From contig JAEWBG010000056.1 of NCBI GenBank assembly GCA_023391335.1, forward strand, positions 1-41,373: a DNA stretch of 41,373 nt, written 5' to 3'. The translations under genes were made by a program, and so were the position numbers. The DNA comes from Pseudomonadota bacterium. Lineage in GTDB: Bacteria > Pseudomonadota > Gammaproteobacteria > Steroidobacterales > Steroidobacteraceae. Every line of letters begins with the position of its first letter. The stretch's first letter is position 1. The notes below the pieces were generated by a model, which was not told the DNA's origin, did no database searches, and saw only the letters and a list, made by a program, of their open reading frames with translations. Of the stretch, positions 24,797-32,627 are shown one piece after another.

Positions 24797-25534
24797 ATGC
24801 CCCACATCCGCGCGCTTTGTTTCGATCTGGACAACACACTCTGGGATGTGTGGCCGGTCATTCGTCGCGCCGAACAACGCATGTACGATTTTTTGGCTGA
24901 GCGCTATCCACGCGTCGTTGCGTTGGTCACGCTCGAAGCCATGCGCGAGGCGCGTGAGCGCGTCGCCGAACGGTTTCCGCAAATGCAGCACGACTTCACC
25001 TTCTTGCGGAAACAAGCGTTGCGCGATCACGCATTGCATTGTGGCTACGAGGAAAGCCTGGTCGAAGAAGCATTCGATGAGTTCATTCGAGCTCGCAACG
25101 AAGTCGAGTTGTATCCCGATGTGCTTCCCGGACTGGAGCGGTTGCGGGGACGGTTTAGGTTGTTCACGGCGAGCAACGGTAACGCGGATCTAAATCGCAT
25201 CGGCCTCGCGCATTTTTTCGAGCGCACCGTCAACGCGCGCGAAGTGGGGGCGCTAAAACCGGCGCCGGCGATGTTCCATCGCGCCATCGAAGGCACAGAC
25301 CTTGCGCCACGGGAAGTGGCCTACATCGGCGATGACCCTGCCTTGGATGTTGAGGGAGCAAGGCGGGCGGGCATGCGAGCCATTTGGCTCGATCGGCTGC
25401 AGTCGGCTTGGCCGGTAGGCATCGATCCGCCCTCTCATCGAGTGTCCACATTGACCGAGCTGGTCGAATTGCTGGAATCAGATCCAACGCTGTCATCACA
25501 GCACCCAAACGGTGCACCTCCTCAATCTGTCTGA
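24797..25534 (+). CDS. HAD-superfamily hydrolase, subfamily IA
   Basis: The 245-residue protein has HAD motif I FDLDNTLWD (9-17; nucleophile Asp10, acid/base Asp12), motif II TASNG, motif III as the lysine of GALKPAPAMF, and motif IV YIGDDPALDVEGARRAG. The cap is helical, of C1 type. Its similarity in layout to YigB-type FMN/sugar-phosphate phosphatases is general, and the substrate is not certain. It is nearly contiguous with metZ and probably co-transcribed. A role connected to methionine synthesis is not suggested by the domain. Confidence 0.88.
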   Translation: MPHIRALCFDLDNTLWDVWPVIRRAEQRMYDFLAERYPRVVALVTLEAMREARERVAERFPQMQHDFTFLRKQALRDHALHCGYEESLVEEAFDEFIRARNEVELYPDVLPGLERLRGRFRLFTASNGNADLNRIGLAHFFERTVNAREVGALKPAPAMFHRAIEGTDLAPREVAYIGDDPALDVEGARRAGMRAIWLDRLQSAWPVGIDPPSHRVSTLTELVELLESDPTLSSQHPNGAPPQSV

Positions 25535-25717
25535 TCCGTCAAAGACTTGAAGTGGATTTGGGTCGTCGGGAGTACGCCGAGGGCCGATGGGAGCCGGGTC
25601 ACCTTCTTTTGTCGATTCAACGACCTGCGGATTGCCAGCCATTTTGGTTTGGGCTACATTCCGCGCCGTTCGTTGTGCCTTTGCCCGCTTTTTCTCTGGC
25701 TTGGCCAGCCGGGTCAT
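25496..25717 (-). CDS. Possible small basic protein, unknown
   Basis: A 73-codon frame on the minus strand starts at ATG 25717 with GGAG about 12 bases upstream. The product begins with a lysine/arginine-rich helix (KPEKKRAKAQRTARN) and ends in a proline-rich tail. It overlaps the 3' end of the HAD gene by 39 bases. No family is recognised, and the frame could be fortuitous. Apart from this the stretch 25535-25910 shows no feature other than the leader of the RRM gene. Confidence 0.3.
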   Translation of the reverse strand: MTRLAKPEKKRAKAQRTARNVAQTKMAGNPQVVESTKEGDPAPIGPRRTPDDPNPLQVFDGSDRLRRCTVWVL

Positions 25718-25910
25718 TGAAGACCCATTCTCCGGCCAACTTCTGAAAAATCCGACGAGACCGCGAACGTTAGGCCTGGGGGCTCAACGTGATGCCGACG
25801 TGGAACGTCGTCTCACGCCAGAGCTGCCCGTTTGTAACCAGGCCTCGCTGATGTGATTCGTCGTAGCGACGGACGCGCTCGAGGCTTTTTCAGAGAGAGA
25901 CTGTAGTTTT

Positions 25911-26147
25911 ATGACGAAAATCTATGTTGGTAACCTGCCGTTCTCGGCGGACGAGACGCAAGTGCGCCAGCTGTTCGAACAGCACGGCACGGTCGAATCA
26001 GTTGCACTGATCAACGATCGCGAAACCGGTCGTCCACGTGGCTTCGGCTTCGTGGAAATGCCGCGTGCAGACGCGCAGCGCGCCATCCAGTCCTTGAATG
26101 GCAAGGACATGGGCGGCCGTCCACTGCGTGTTAACGAAGCGCAGTAG
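25911..26147 (+). CDS. RRM RNA-binding protein, tail removed by an in-frame amber codon
   Basis: The 78-residue product is one RNA-recognition motif with RNP2 IYVGNL (4-9) and RNP1 RGFGFVEM (43-50), as in cold-inducible bacterial Rbp proteins that bind single-stranded RNA. It ends at TAG 26145 after PLRVNEAQ. The same frame then continues for 26 sense codons: Arg-Gln, seven Gly, RGPR, eleven Gly, Arg-Trp and TAA 26226. Relatives carry such a Gly/Arg tail without interruption, and the paralogue at 31966 ends in the same GRW. The tail has therefore been cut by a point change (CAG to TAG is the simplest), is read through, or reflects a sequencing error. The start is ATG 25911; only a purine-rich AGAGAGAGA precedes it. 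Confidence 0.92.
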   Translation: MTKIYVGNLPFSADETQVRQLFEQHGTVESVALINDRETGRPRGFGFVEMPRADAQRAIQSLNGKDMGGRPLRVNEAQ

Positions 26148-26228
26148 CGTCAAGGCGGTGGCGGCGGCGGTGGCCGTGGTCCTCGCGGTGGCGGTGGTGG
26201 TGGCGGCGGCGGTGGTGGCCGCTGGTAA
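26148..26228 (+). other. Untranslated or readthrough Gly/Arg-rich tail of the RRM gene
   Basis: Twenty-six sense codons plus TAA directly follow the amber stop in the same frame. Twenty are codons for glycine or its flanking arginines (GGN and CGN), ending in Arg-Trp. There is no frameshift or additional stop, so any loss is recent or the tail is still expressed. Gly/Arg-rich tails of RRM proteins add non-specific RNA affinity. Confidence 0.8.
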
Positions 26229-26258
26229 GCCAATCGCTTCCTAAGCGATGTAAGAAGA

Positions 26259-26294
26259 CCCCGCGGTGCGTAAGTGCCGCGGGGTTTTTCTTTT
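26259..26294 (+). terminator. Rho-independent terminator of the RRM gene
   Basis: CCCCGCGG (26259-26266) pairs perfectly with CCGCGGGG (26277-26284) around a 10-base loop, followed by TTTTTCTTTT. It lies 30 bases after the TAA that ends the glycine tail, the natural end of the full-length gene. Confidence 0.92.
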
Positions 26295-26325
26295 GCGCGA
26301 CGAAGTCGCGCGCTCTGCACGTCAT

Positions 26326-26619
26326 GAGTCACAGGTCACGAGTCACGGGCCAGAGAGCAGAACTGCAGCGCCATCGAAAAAATGTTCTCTTCGCCCTCGG
26401 ATAAAGCTCAGGGCAGAGCGTGGTGCAGACCGCATCGCTCATGCTCCACAATCAACTCTGCGGATGGATCCTAAACTTAGTTGTCCTGCGGTATCTTGAT
26501 CCTCGTTCCAATGCCTGCTTCCGCGCACCGCGATTCACAGAGCAGGCGATACGTTCAGCGCAACGCAAGCAAGTACCACTGCGCTCATCATCCGGCCCGT
26601 GACTCGTGACCTGTGACCC
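26326..26619. repeat. GAGTCAC heptamer inverted-repeat element
   Basis: The left arm (26326-26352) is GAGTCAC, AGGTCAC, GAGTCAC, GGGCC in exact 7-base phase. The right arm (26594-26619) is its near-perfect complement (GGCCCGTGACTCGTGACC then TGTGACCC). The 240-base core has no gene-like frame. This element and the unremarkable stretch 26620-26859 fill the gene-free interval before the next gene. Confidence 0.8.
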
Positions 26620-26859
26620 TTCACTGCAGTGCGTAGCACTCCACTCCTGCTGCTGCTAAGTCAACGACTGCGGGAAACCGCGATCTCTTTCACGGAATTT
26701 TCCCCGCCAGAGCGCGCCTCATTATGACCATGACGCGTTGCGGAACTCGCGACGCCCGATTGGGATTGAATTTGGGTGGAATTCAATTTGCAGAGCGATC
26801 GGTCGATGTAGTGACGGAGGCTCTTTCACGCACATCGATCTAGTCGAGCGAGGTAGCGA

Positions 26860-27489
26860 ATGATGGAGGATGCTGGATCCAAGTCGCTGGTTGCCGTTGC
26901 CAACTTGCGAGAGTTCTTTCACGACTCGGTGCAGACAGCTTTGCGTCAGCAGCGAGTGGCCATCGACGAACACACCGAGCACTACGTGGTGAACGTGCTC
27001 ACGATGTTCGCAAGATCGGATCACCTCTACGAGAAGACGTCCGAAGGTGTACGGCTAAAGCCTTTGGCGCACATGCTCGCGGAGGCGAGCGAAGCGCCCA
27101 CCCATCAACAACGCGATGAGGCATTGCGCCGGCTGGGCGACGTGTCATTGTTCATCGCTGGCTTCTTTGCGCAAAGTTTCGCGCGCAAGCTCATCGATAT
27201 CGACTATCACATCGCAATGGGCGGCCGTGCGTACGGTACGCTCGCAGACAGCATGCGGGGCACGCTTCGTGGCCAGGCATTCGCTGCCGTATTCATGGAG
27301 CTCGCACAAAAATTCCAACGTGTCGTAGATGTGCTGAACGACGTCGCCGAGATGGCGCATACCCATAGCGACAAAGACGTCTTGCGGCTGTACGAGATAT
27401 GGTTGAAGACAGGCAGCCCGCGCGCGTATGGAATTCTGCGTCGCTTAGGCGTGGAGCCGGTGAGCGCAGATGCGCGCCGCGAACACTGA
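26860..27489 (+). CDS. Conserved-looking protein of unknown function, first of a pair
   Basis: The 209-residue product is predicted mostly helical and soluble. Notable words are NLREFFHDSVQTAL (15-28), HTEHYVVNVLTMFARSDHLYE (38-58), LGDVSLFIAGFFAQSFARK and DIDYHIAMGGRAYGTLA. The His/Tyr/Asp-rich middle could bind a metal or cofactor, but that is speculation. GAGG precedes ATG 26860. Its TGA is directly followed by the TTG that opens the next frame, which implies translational coupling. I do not recognise the family by function. Confidence 0.75.
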   Translation: MMEDAGSKSLVAVANLREFFHDSVQTALRQQRVAIDEHTEHYVVNVLTMFARSDHLYEKTSEGVRLKPLAHMLAEASEAPTHQQRDEALRRLGDVSLFIAGFFAQSFARKLIDIDYHIAMGGRAYGTLADSMRGTLRGQAFAAVFMELAQKFQRVVDVLNDVAEMAHTHSDKDVLRLYEIWLKTGSPRAYGILRRLGVEPVSADARREH

Positions 27490-28137
27490 TTGGTCTTCCT
27501 AAAAGAGATGCAATCGTTGCTGGCGCGTTTGTATGACGCACCAGTAGAGCATGAGGTGAGCGACTTCGTGCTGCACAATGCGAATCGCGTGCGCGCTCTG
27601 ATCGGCATCGATGCGCAAACCGACGAGCAAGTGTTCGTCGTCGAAGATCGCGATTCGGTGCGAGTCGGGGTCTACATCAGCTCAGAGGTGCTCGAGCGGC
27701 TGAGCAAGCATGATCCGATGCATCTGCTCGACGACGACAATCTCGCCGATTTCTGCACCGCGTTGGAAGGCGTCAGCCACTTCCATTATTTGATGTGGAA
27801 TGTCGGCCGTGGGCGCAAGGTTTCGCTGCTCGAGTTGGAGCTTCAAGCGGAGGTCGACAAGTACGCCGCCGCGCTGGCGCTCATGACGCGGCAACGCGAC
27901 GGACGATTCCCACACGCGCTGCATCCGCGATTGTTTCATCACGTTGCGTTCGCGCCGTCCCTCGATCCGCAGTCACGACACCGCTACGAAGAAGCGAATC
28001 GCCATGCAGCGCGCTACTGCCGCGCGCTCGAAGAAAGATTTTTGCGCACACGCCACTCGCGTCCTGAACGATGGCTGGGCGAGCTGCGGAAGTTCTTCCG
28101 CGCGGGACAGCAGGAGAAGTTGAGGGCGAGTGGCTAG
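27490..28137 (+). CDS. Protein of unknown function, second of a coupled pair
   Basis: The frame opens at TTG 27490 immediately after the previous stop; ATG 27508, preceded by AAAAGAG, is the more usual alternative and would remove six residues. The 215-residue product has an alpha/beta first half (VFVVEDRDSVRVGVYISSEVLERL; DDDNLADFCTALEGVSHFHYLMWN) and a helical, histidine- and arginine-rich second half ending in LRKFFRAGQQEK. No catalytic motif, signal peptide or membrane segment is seen. Its function probably depends on the upstream partner, given the coupling. Confidence 0.75.
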   Translation: MVFLKEMQSLLARLYDAPVEHEVSDFVLHNANRVRALIGIDAQTDEQVFVVEDRDSVRVGVYISSEVLERLSKHDPMHLLDDDNLADFCTALEGVSHFHYLMWNVGRGRKVSLLELELQAEVDKYAAALALMTRQRDGRFPHALHPRLFHHVAFAPSLDPQSRHRYEEANRHAARYCRALEERFLRTRHSRPERWLGELRKFFRAGQQEKLRASG

Positions 28138-28147
28138 CGCCGAGAAC

Positions 28148-28260
28148 GTGAGAAAGTGAGAACGTGAGAACGTGAACGGAGCCACGTCTCTTGAGCATTC
28201 AATGCTGCGACGTAGGTAACCTAAAGCTCGACACCCCGCGTCTCACGCTTCACTTTCTCA
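28148..28260. repeat. GTGAGAAC octamer repeat with inverted arm
   Basis: Octamers GTGAGAAA, GTGAGAAC, GTGAGAAC and a partial copy lie at 28148-28177. The complementary words GTCTCACGCTTCACTTTCTCAC lie at 28240-28261. The element separates two convergent genes (27490 + and 28266 -) and could form the hairpin that ends both transcripts. Confidence 0.65.
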
Positions 28261-28265
28261 CGGCC

Positions 28266-28748
28266 TCACTCGTCTTGCTTGTCGTTAACCCGCTTCTTCA
28301 TCTCGAGCCATTTCGACAGCTCGCGTAAATCGCGCTTCTTCTTGGGTTGTTCGCGATGCGGAAGTAATCCGCTTTCGTACGGGTTGTAGCCCACGCGCAA
28401 ACCTTTCGTGTTGTTGCGGATGGGTGCGTTCTTCGGCTCGTCGTCTTCGACGATGGACAACCCGTGATAGGTGAGCGCGCGATCGCGGGCTTCCTCGCCT
28501 TGTTCGCTTTCTTCAGCCAGTCGATCGTTCGACCACTCGTACACGGCATTGCCGCGGTCATCGAAAGAAATCTGTCCAGGCTTGCCGCGAGGCTCAGCCC
28601 GACGCTCGACCTTGCGCGGACGTACGCGCAGACCCAGCTTCTTCAACTCGTCTTCCAACTTAGTGAACTCCGACACCTCAACTTTTTCGGTGACAGAGTA
28701 GCGCTGCAGATTCTCGAACGCTGTGTCGCGCTTCACGCGCTGCAGCAT
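28266..28748 (-). CDS. Highly charged protein of unknown function
   Basis: The 160-residue product has no signal peptide or hydrophobic core. It starts with an alpha-helical region (VSEFTKLEDELKKLGLRVRPRKV), then QISFDDRGNAVYEWSND, a central acidic stretch, a GLRVGYNPYESGLL word and a basic C-terminal helix (KKKRDLRELSKWLEMKKRV). The composition suggests a nucleic-acid or ribosome-associated protein, but no known domain is visible. It is the last gene of a minus-strand group running from 31801, starting 46 bases after the Nudix gene. Confidence 0.7.
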   Translation of the reverse strand: MLQRVKRDTAFENLQRYSVTEKVEVSEFTKLEDELKKLGLRVRPRKVERRAEPRGKPGQISFDDRGNAVYEWSNDRLAEESEQGEEARDRALTYHGLSIVEDDEPKNAPIRNNTKGLRVGYNPYESGLLPHREQPKKKRDLRELSKWLEMKKRVNDKQDE

Positions 28749-28794
28749 GAATTTGTCAGCGCGCTCGACACAACAAGAAAACCGTCGAATGAAT

Positions 28795-29343
28795 TTACTT
28801 GATCGCGTTTAGTGTCATCGCCGCACGGAAAATTCCTACGATCGATTTGCCGTCGCGAATCTCGCCGTTGTGCGCCATGCGAATCGCTTCATGCAGCGGC
28901 TTCCAGTGAATCTCGATGACTTCATGCTCTTCTTGATTTATGTCTACTGCATTAAGTCCAGTGGCGAGAAACAAATGAACGACTTCGTCGAAGACGCCAG
29001 GTGAACTGCAGTACTCCCCGAGGCTTTGCCAGTGCGCCGCTTTCTTTCCTGCTTCTTCTTCCAGCTCGCGGTGTGCAGTTTCGATCGGCGGTTCGCGGTT
29101 GTCGATCTTGCCGGCCGGAAGCTCCCACAACCATCCATTCGCGGCGTGACGAAACTGGCGCAGTAAACAGATATTATTTTCGTCGTCGATCGCTGCGACG
29201 GCCGCACCGCCTGGATGATGAATCATGTCGAGATCAGCGACATTGCCGTTCGGCAGTCGCACGGTTTCGACATTCACTTGAATGACGCGGCCGGTGAAAA
29301 CGGGACGAACGTTGAGCAGTTCACTGGAAGAATCGTTCGGCAT
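28795..29343 (-). CDS. Nudix hydrolase, ADP-ribose pyrophosphatase type
   Basis: The 182-residue protein has a complete Nudix box: G78, E84, R92-E93, E96-E97, G99 within PAGKIDNREPPIETAHRELE and the following EEAG. The upstream QFRHAANGWLWELPAG and downstream SPGVFDEVVHLFLA blocks are those of the NudF/ADP-ribose pyrophosphatase group, which splits ADP-ribose or ADP-sugars into AMP and the sugar phosphate. GAGAAG lies upstream of ATG 29343. It sits 11 bases after a membrane-protein gene in a five-gene minus-strand run. Confidence 0.9.
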   Translation of the reverse strand: MPNDSSSELLNVRPVFTGRVIQVNVETVRLPNGNVADLDMIHHPGGAAVAAIDDENNICLLRQFRHAANGWLWELPAGKIDNREPPIETAHRELEEEAGKKAAHWQSLGEYCSSPGVFDEVVHLFLATGLNAVDINQEEHEVIEIHWKPLHEAIRMAHNGEIRDGKSIVGIFRAAMTLNAIK

Positions 29344-29354
29344 CGGCTTCTCAA

Positions 29355-29777
29355 TTAGTCTTCGTTGATCTCATCGACTGTCGCTTGTCCTGACCAGCGT
29401 TGGTAGAGGTGCGACCAAGACATTCCAACCGCCAGAATCAACGCAGCGATGACGAGCGAGATCCACGCGATCGCGTTCGTGTTGTCGAGCTTGATCCATC
29501 CCCAGGAAACGATCAGCCAAATCAATGCGGCGAACAGTGCCACGGCGAGCACCATCCCGATAAAGCCGATGGATCGAAGCGTCGCGCTCAAGAATACGAA
29601 CCAGCCGATCAGCAGCGCGACGCCCAGGACCGCCTCAAGGGGCGTGATGTGCGGGAAGCTGCCCGCGATCATGTGCACGAACGAATGTCCGGTAGGATTG
29701 AACGTCAGTAGCACGAGAATCAGTGCGAACAACGCGCGAATGCCAAAACTGCCGATCGTAAATTCGTTCGTCTTCAC
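29355..29777 (-). CDS. Four-helix integral membrane protein of unknown function
   Basis: The start is GTG 29777, preceded by AGGAAG. The 140-residue protein has four hydrophobic helices at about 13-30, 47-66, 70-92 and 100-120. It contains LTFNPTGHSFVHMI and PLEAVLGVALLIGW, and a C-terminal acidic tail (DEINED). A similar layout is found in DUF6524-type proteins, but this match is from memory and uncertain. It is 12 bases downstream of the aspartoacylase-like gene and probably co-transcribed. Confidence 0.75.
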   Translation of the reverse strand: MKTNEFTIGSFGIRALFALILVLLTFNPTGHSFVHMIAGSFPHITPLEAVLGVALLIGWFVFLSATLRSIGFIGMVLAVALFAALIWLIVSWGWIKLDNTNAIAWISLVIAALILAVGMSWSHLYQRWSGQATVDEINED

Positions 29778-29789
29778 CGTTAAAGCTTC

Positions 29790-30956
29790 CTATCCTTCCG
29801 AATTCGGCGCGGAGTCTTCGCCGCGATCTTCCTCTTCGGGAGCCTCATCGTTCGTCTCGTCAGATTGTTCCGTCGCCGCGGTGCTCTTCGTTTCAGTTCC
29901 GATTCGATACGCCGCGAAGCCGGGCAGAACGACTTGATTGAGTGCCATGCCGAGCACGCGCCCGCTGACCGGCGCAAAGATCCGATATTGCTGATTCGAA
30001 ACCGGATCGGTAACGACGCCGAGCAACTCGCCTTTGCTGACGCGCTCGCCGAGCGCGACGTCGGAGAACAAAATTCCGCCGTTATCGACGCGCACCCACT
30101 TGGAGGCGTAGTACACCGGCTCGGGATCGCCCCAGTAACGGCGTTGGTGCGTCATTCCAAGCGCATACATCAATGTCTCCACGGCCTTCGCACCATGCTC
30201 GACTTGCTCTGGCTGCACGCGAAATGGCTCGCCCATCTCGAAGGTAACAGCTGGGATGCCCGCTTCAGTTGCGGCGCGACGCAGTGAGCCCTTTTCACCC
30301 ACGCTGTGGAGCACAACCGTCGCACCGAACGCTCGCGTCAAGCGCGCGATTTCCGGCAACCGCAGGTTCGCCCTTACCTGTGGAAGGTTGGTGCGATCGA
30401 GCGAACCGGTGTGTAGATCGATCAGCGCCGAGCAATGACTCACGATGTCGGTGAAGAACGCGTGTGCAATACGGGTGGCCGCACTGCCTTTGGCGTTGCC
30501 CGGAAAGCTGCGGTTGAGATCGCGCCGATCCGGCAGATAGCGCGTGCCGCGGTAGAACCCTTGGATGTTGACGATGGGTACGCCAATGATTGCGCCATTG
30601 AGATCTTCAGCATCGACGTCGTTCAGAACGCGACGCACGACTTCGATGCCGTTCAATTCATCGCCGTGGATGGCAGCGGTGAGGCAAAGCACCGGGCCCG
30701 GCCCTGAGCCGTTGACGACGACCACGGGCGCAGGCGTGACGAATCCTTCCATCGCCATGCCGTTGGTCCAGGAAAGTCGCTTCGTCGTGCCGGGCGCCAC
30801 CTCCGTTCCCAATACCTTGAGTTTGCCTTTTGGTTTCAGTGCGGTTGCGCCTGCCGCTTCCTTCTGGGCCTCATCGGTCGTGATCTGCGCGTGCGCAGCA
30901 ATGGGCGAGATCAGGAGTGCCACCGCTAGGAAATGCGCGAAGCAAAACCTCTTCAT
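29790..30956 (-). CDS. Exported succinylglutamate desuccinylase/aspartoacylase-family protein
   Basis: ATG 30956 is chosen because it overlaps the preceding stop (ATGA), has GAAGG upstream and starts a signal peptide (MKRFCFAHFLAVALLISPIAAHA, cut after about residue 23). The 388-residue protein is of the M14-related AstE/AspA type. Zinc ligands are H97 and E100 in AAIHGDELNG and H182 in IDLHTGS; substrate-binding DLNRSFPG is at 146-153; and a later TFEMGEP carries the catalytic Glu. A C-terminal lipoyl-like beta domain (DVALGERVSKGELLGVV) and an acidic, E/D-rich tail follow. It would hydrolyse an N-acyl or amide bond in the periplasm. The substrate is unknown. Confidence 0.88.
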   Translation of the reverse strand: MKRFCFAHFLAVALLISPIAAHAQITTDEAQKEAAGATALKPKGKLKVLGTEVAPGTTKRLSWTNGMAMEGFVTPAPVVVVNGSGPGPVLCLTAAIHGDELNGIEVVRRVLNDVDAEDLNGAIIGVPIVNIQGFYRGTRYLPDRRDLNRSFPGNAKGSAATRIAHAFFTDIVSHCSALIDLHTGSLDRTNLPQVRANLRLPEIARLTRAFGATVVLHSVGEKGSLRRAATEAGIPAVTFEMGEPFRVQPEQVEHGAKAVETLMYALGMTHQRRYWGDPEPVYYASKWVRVDNGGILFSDVALGERVSKGELLGVVTDPVSNQQYRIFAPVSGRVLGMALNQVVLPGFAAYRIGTETKSTAATEQSDETNDEAPEEEDRGEDSAPNSEG

Positions 30957-31801
30957 CGAGCAACCTTCACGAACTTCAATGTGAAGCGGTCGCTTTCGCC
31001 GATCGCGGTGTAGCGCGGGCGATCTTTGTCGCCGAGTGCGTACGTGGGCGGTAACGTCCACACGCCTTGCTCATAGTCCTTGGTGTCGCGAGGGTTCGCA
31101 TTGATGTCCGAGCGCGCGACCAACTTGAATCCGGCTTTTTCGATCAGCTCGATCGCATATTGCTCGTTGACGTAGCCGCTCGCCGCCTTGGGGTCCTGCG
31201 GGATGTTGGGATCGCCGCGATGTTCTACGATTCCCAGGACACCGCCCGGCTTCAGGGCATCGTGCATCGCTGCCAGCGCCTGCGCTTCCCAACCCAGCAT
31301 CATCCAGTTGTGCAGATTGCGAAACGTTACAACCATGTCTGCACTGCCGGCCGGCGCGATCGGCTGCATTTTCCCGTCTTTGGCTGGAGCCCCCAGCGTC
31401 GTGACGATCACCTTTCCGTATAGGTCGGGGCGTGCGCCGAGCTTTGCGCGATAGGCATCGACGGTATTGCGGACGTAGTCGCCGGAGGCGGGATCCATCT
31501 GGGCGGCATAGAGCCGGCCGTTATCCTTCAGGAGTGGCGCAAGGACTTCCGTATACCAGCCGCCACCCGGCCAGACTTCCACCACGGTCATATCGCGGCG
31601 GATGCCAAAAAACTGCAACGTCTCTTTCGGGTGCCGAAAGGAATCTCGCGATTTATCTGCGGCAGAGCGATCGCTGGATGCCAGGATCCGATCTAACGCG
31701 GCGGCGGTGGCGGGATCGAGACGAGTGGGTGGGGACGCGCAGCTGACAAGCAAGGAAACGATCAGGAAGCCCAGCGGAACCCGGGCACATCGCAGATTCA
31801 T
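30953..31801 (-). CDS. Lipoprotein with a SAM-dependent methyltransferase fold
   Basis: ATG 31801 has GGAG upstream and opens a lipoprotein signal (FLIVSLLVSC, Cys21). The 282-residue protein then shows a methyltransferase core: VVEVWPGGGWYTEVLAPLL (motif I), MVVTFRNLHNWM, LKPGGVLGIVEHRGD and a C-terminal strand pair (RFTLKFVKV). This is the COG4798 predicted-methyltransferase type, in which exported members are common. SAM is not known to be present outside the cytoplasm, so the fold may have been recruited to another role. The next gene, also exported, overlaps by four bases. Confidence 0.85.
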   Translation of the reverse strand: MNLRCARVPLGFLIVSLLVSCASPPTRLDPATAAALDRILASSDRSAADKSRDSFRHPKETLQFFGIRRDMTVVEVWPGGGWYTEVLAPLLKDNGRLYAAQMDPASGDYVRNTVDAYRAKLGARPDLYGKVIVTTLGAPAKDGKMQPIAPAGSADMVVTFRNLHNWMMLGWEAQALAAMHDALKPGGVLGIVEHRGDPNIPQDPKAASGYVNEQYAIELIEKAGFKLVARSDINANPRDTKDYEQGVWTLPPTYALGDKDRPRYTAIGESDRFTLKFVKVAR

Positions 31802-31965
31802 CAAAGGCTCCGTGACAGAGTTGACCGCGCTTGTAGTCGGCACGATCGAAACGAAGCCGCACGATAGTGCAAGCGCCGCAAGGGCGCTAGCCGAACCGTA
31901 TCCCCGACGTGGGGAGGATCAGAATCGAGTGCCGCCTCGTTGCGGCACTCGATGACGACTGGCGA

Positions 31966-32241
31966 TTACCAGCGTCCTTGCTGACGCGGCGGGCGTGCTT
32001 CGCGCTCGCGTGCTTCATTGACTCGCAGCGGGCGTCCGCCCATCTGAAAGCCGTTGGTGTGTTGAATGGCTGTTTGGGCTTCCCCGGCAGCCATTTCCAC
32101 GAAGCCGAAGCCGCGCGGGCGGCCGGTCTCGCGGTCGTTCACCAACTTCACCGACTGCACTGTGCCGTGTTGTTCGAACAGGTTTCGTACTTCAGCTTCA
32201 GTTGCGCTGAAAGGCAGATTTCCAACGTAGATCGTCGTCAT
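31966..32241 (-). CDS. RRM RNA-binding protein
   Basis: The 91-residue product from ATG 32241 has RNP2 IYVGNL (4-9) and RNP1 RGFGFVEM, about 65% identical by eye to the RRM protein at 25911. Its tail is short and charged (AREREARPPRQQGRW) and ends in GRW without any long glycine run. Such proteins bind single-stranded RNA and are often cold-induced in proteobacteria. The frame extends upstream to 32355, but the added residues are not conserved. A 100-base gap separates it from the lipoprotein methyltransferase start side, and repeats lie upstream. Confidence 0.92.
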   Translation of the reverse strand: MTTIYVGNLPFSATEAEVRNLFEQHGTVQSVKLVNDRETGRPRGFGFVEMAAGEAQTAIQHTNGFQMGGRPLRVNEAREREARPPRQQGRW

Positions 32242-32504
32242 CGATGCGTCACTCTTGAGGCCAGACAAGATTGCAGCCATAGCCGCCCGTTCCACGGATC
32301 GAGCGATCTCGCGAAAAGAGCTAGGGCTTGCTGCGGATGGGTCGCGTGCAATCAACTATTCCAAGGAAGAGGAACCCGGCGGGGCGATAGAACTGCTTGG
32401 CTTAAGCGGTCGCTATAGAAGTTGATTTGAGAGCGCGGACCTGAATCGATAGTACGTCAGCCCTTTTGACGGTGCAACGGGCGGGGATATGTCAACGCAG
32501 AGAA

Positions 32505-32625
32505 GTGACTGGTGACTAGTGACTAGGGGATAGGGAAGAGAGGAACGGAAACGGGAAGCAAGAACGTGGATCGGGGTTCGTGGGCCGGGGATCGAGAAAC
32601 TAGAATCGAGAATCGAGAAACGAGG
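32505..32625. repeat. GTGACTA and ATCGAGA heptamer tracts
   Basis: GTGACTG, GTGACTA, GTGACTA run in exact 7-base phase at 32505-32525. ATCGAGA, AACTAGA, ATCGAGA, ATCGAGA, AACGAGG do so at 32591-32625. The words differ but the period is constant. The whole stretch 32420-33140 is gene-free and filled with this and the following repeat features. Confidence 0.7.
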
Positions 32626-32627
32626 AA

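Noticed and set aside
23669..25039. 456-codon open frame antisense to metZ
   Set aside because: Its product is rich in H, R, Q and C in the manner of a shadow frame; metZ on the other strand has all its catalytic residues and accounts for the codon pattern.
26150..26332. Poly-proline frame antisense to the RRM tail
   Set aside because: It is only the complement of the GGN codon run and contains the terminator.
26280..26859. Short frames in the gap after the RRM gene
   Set aside because: They lack ribosome-binding sites, cross the inverted-repeat arms and have no protein-like composition.
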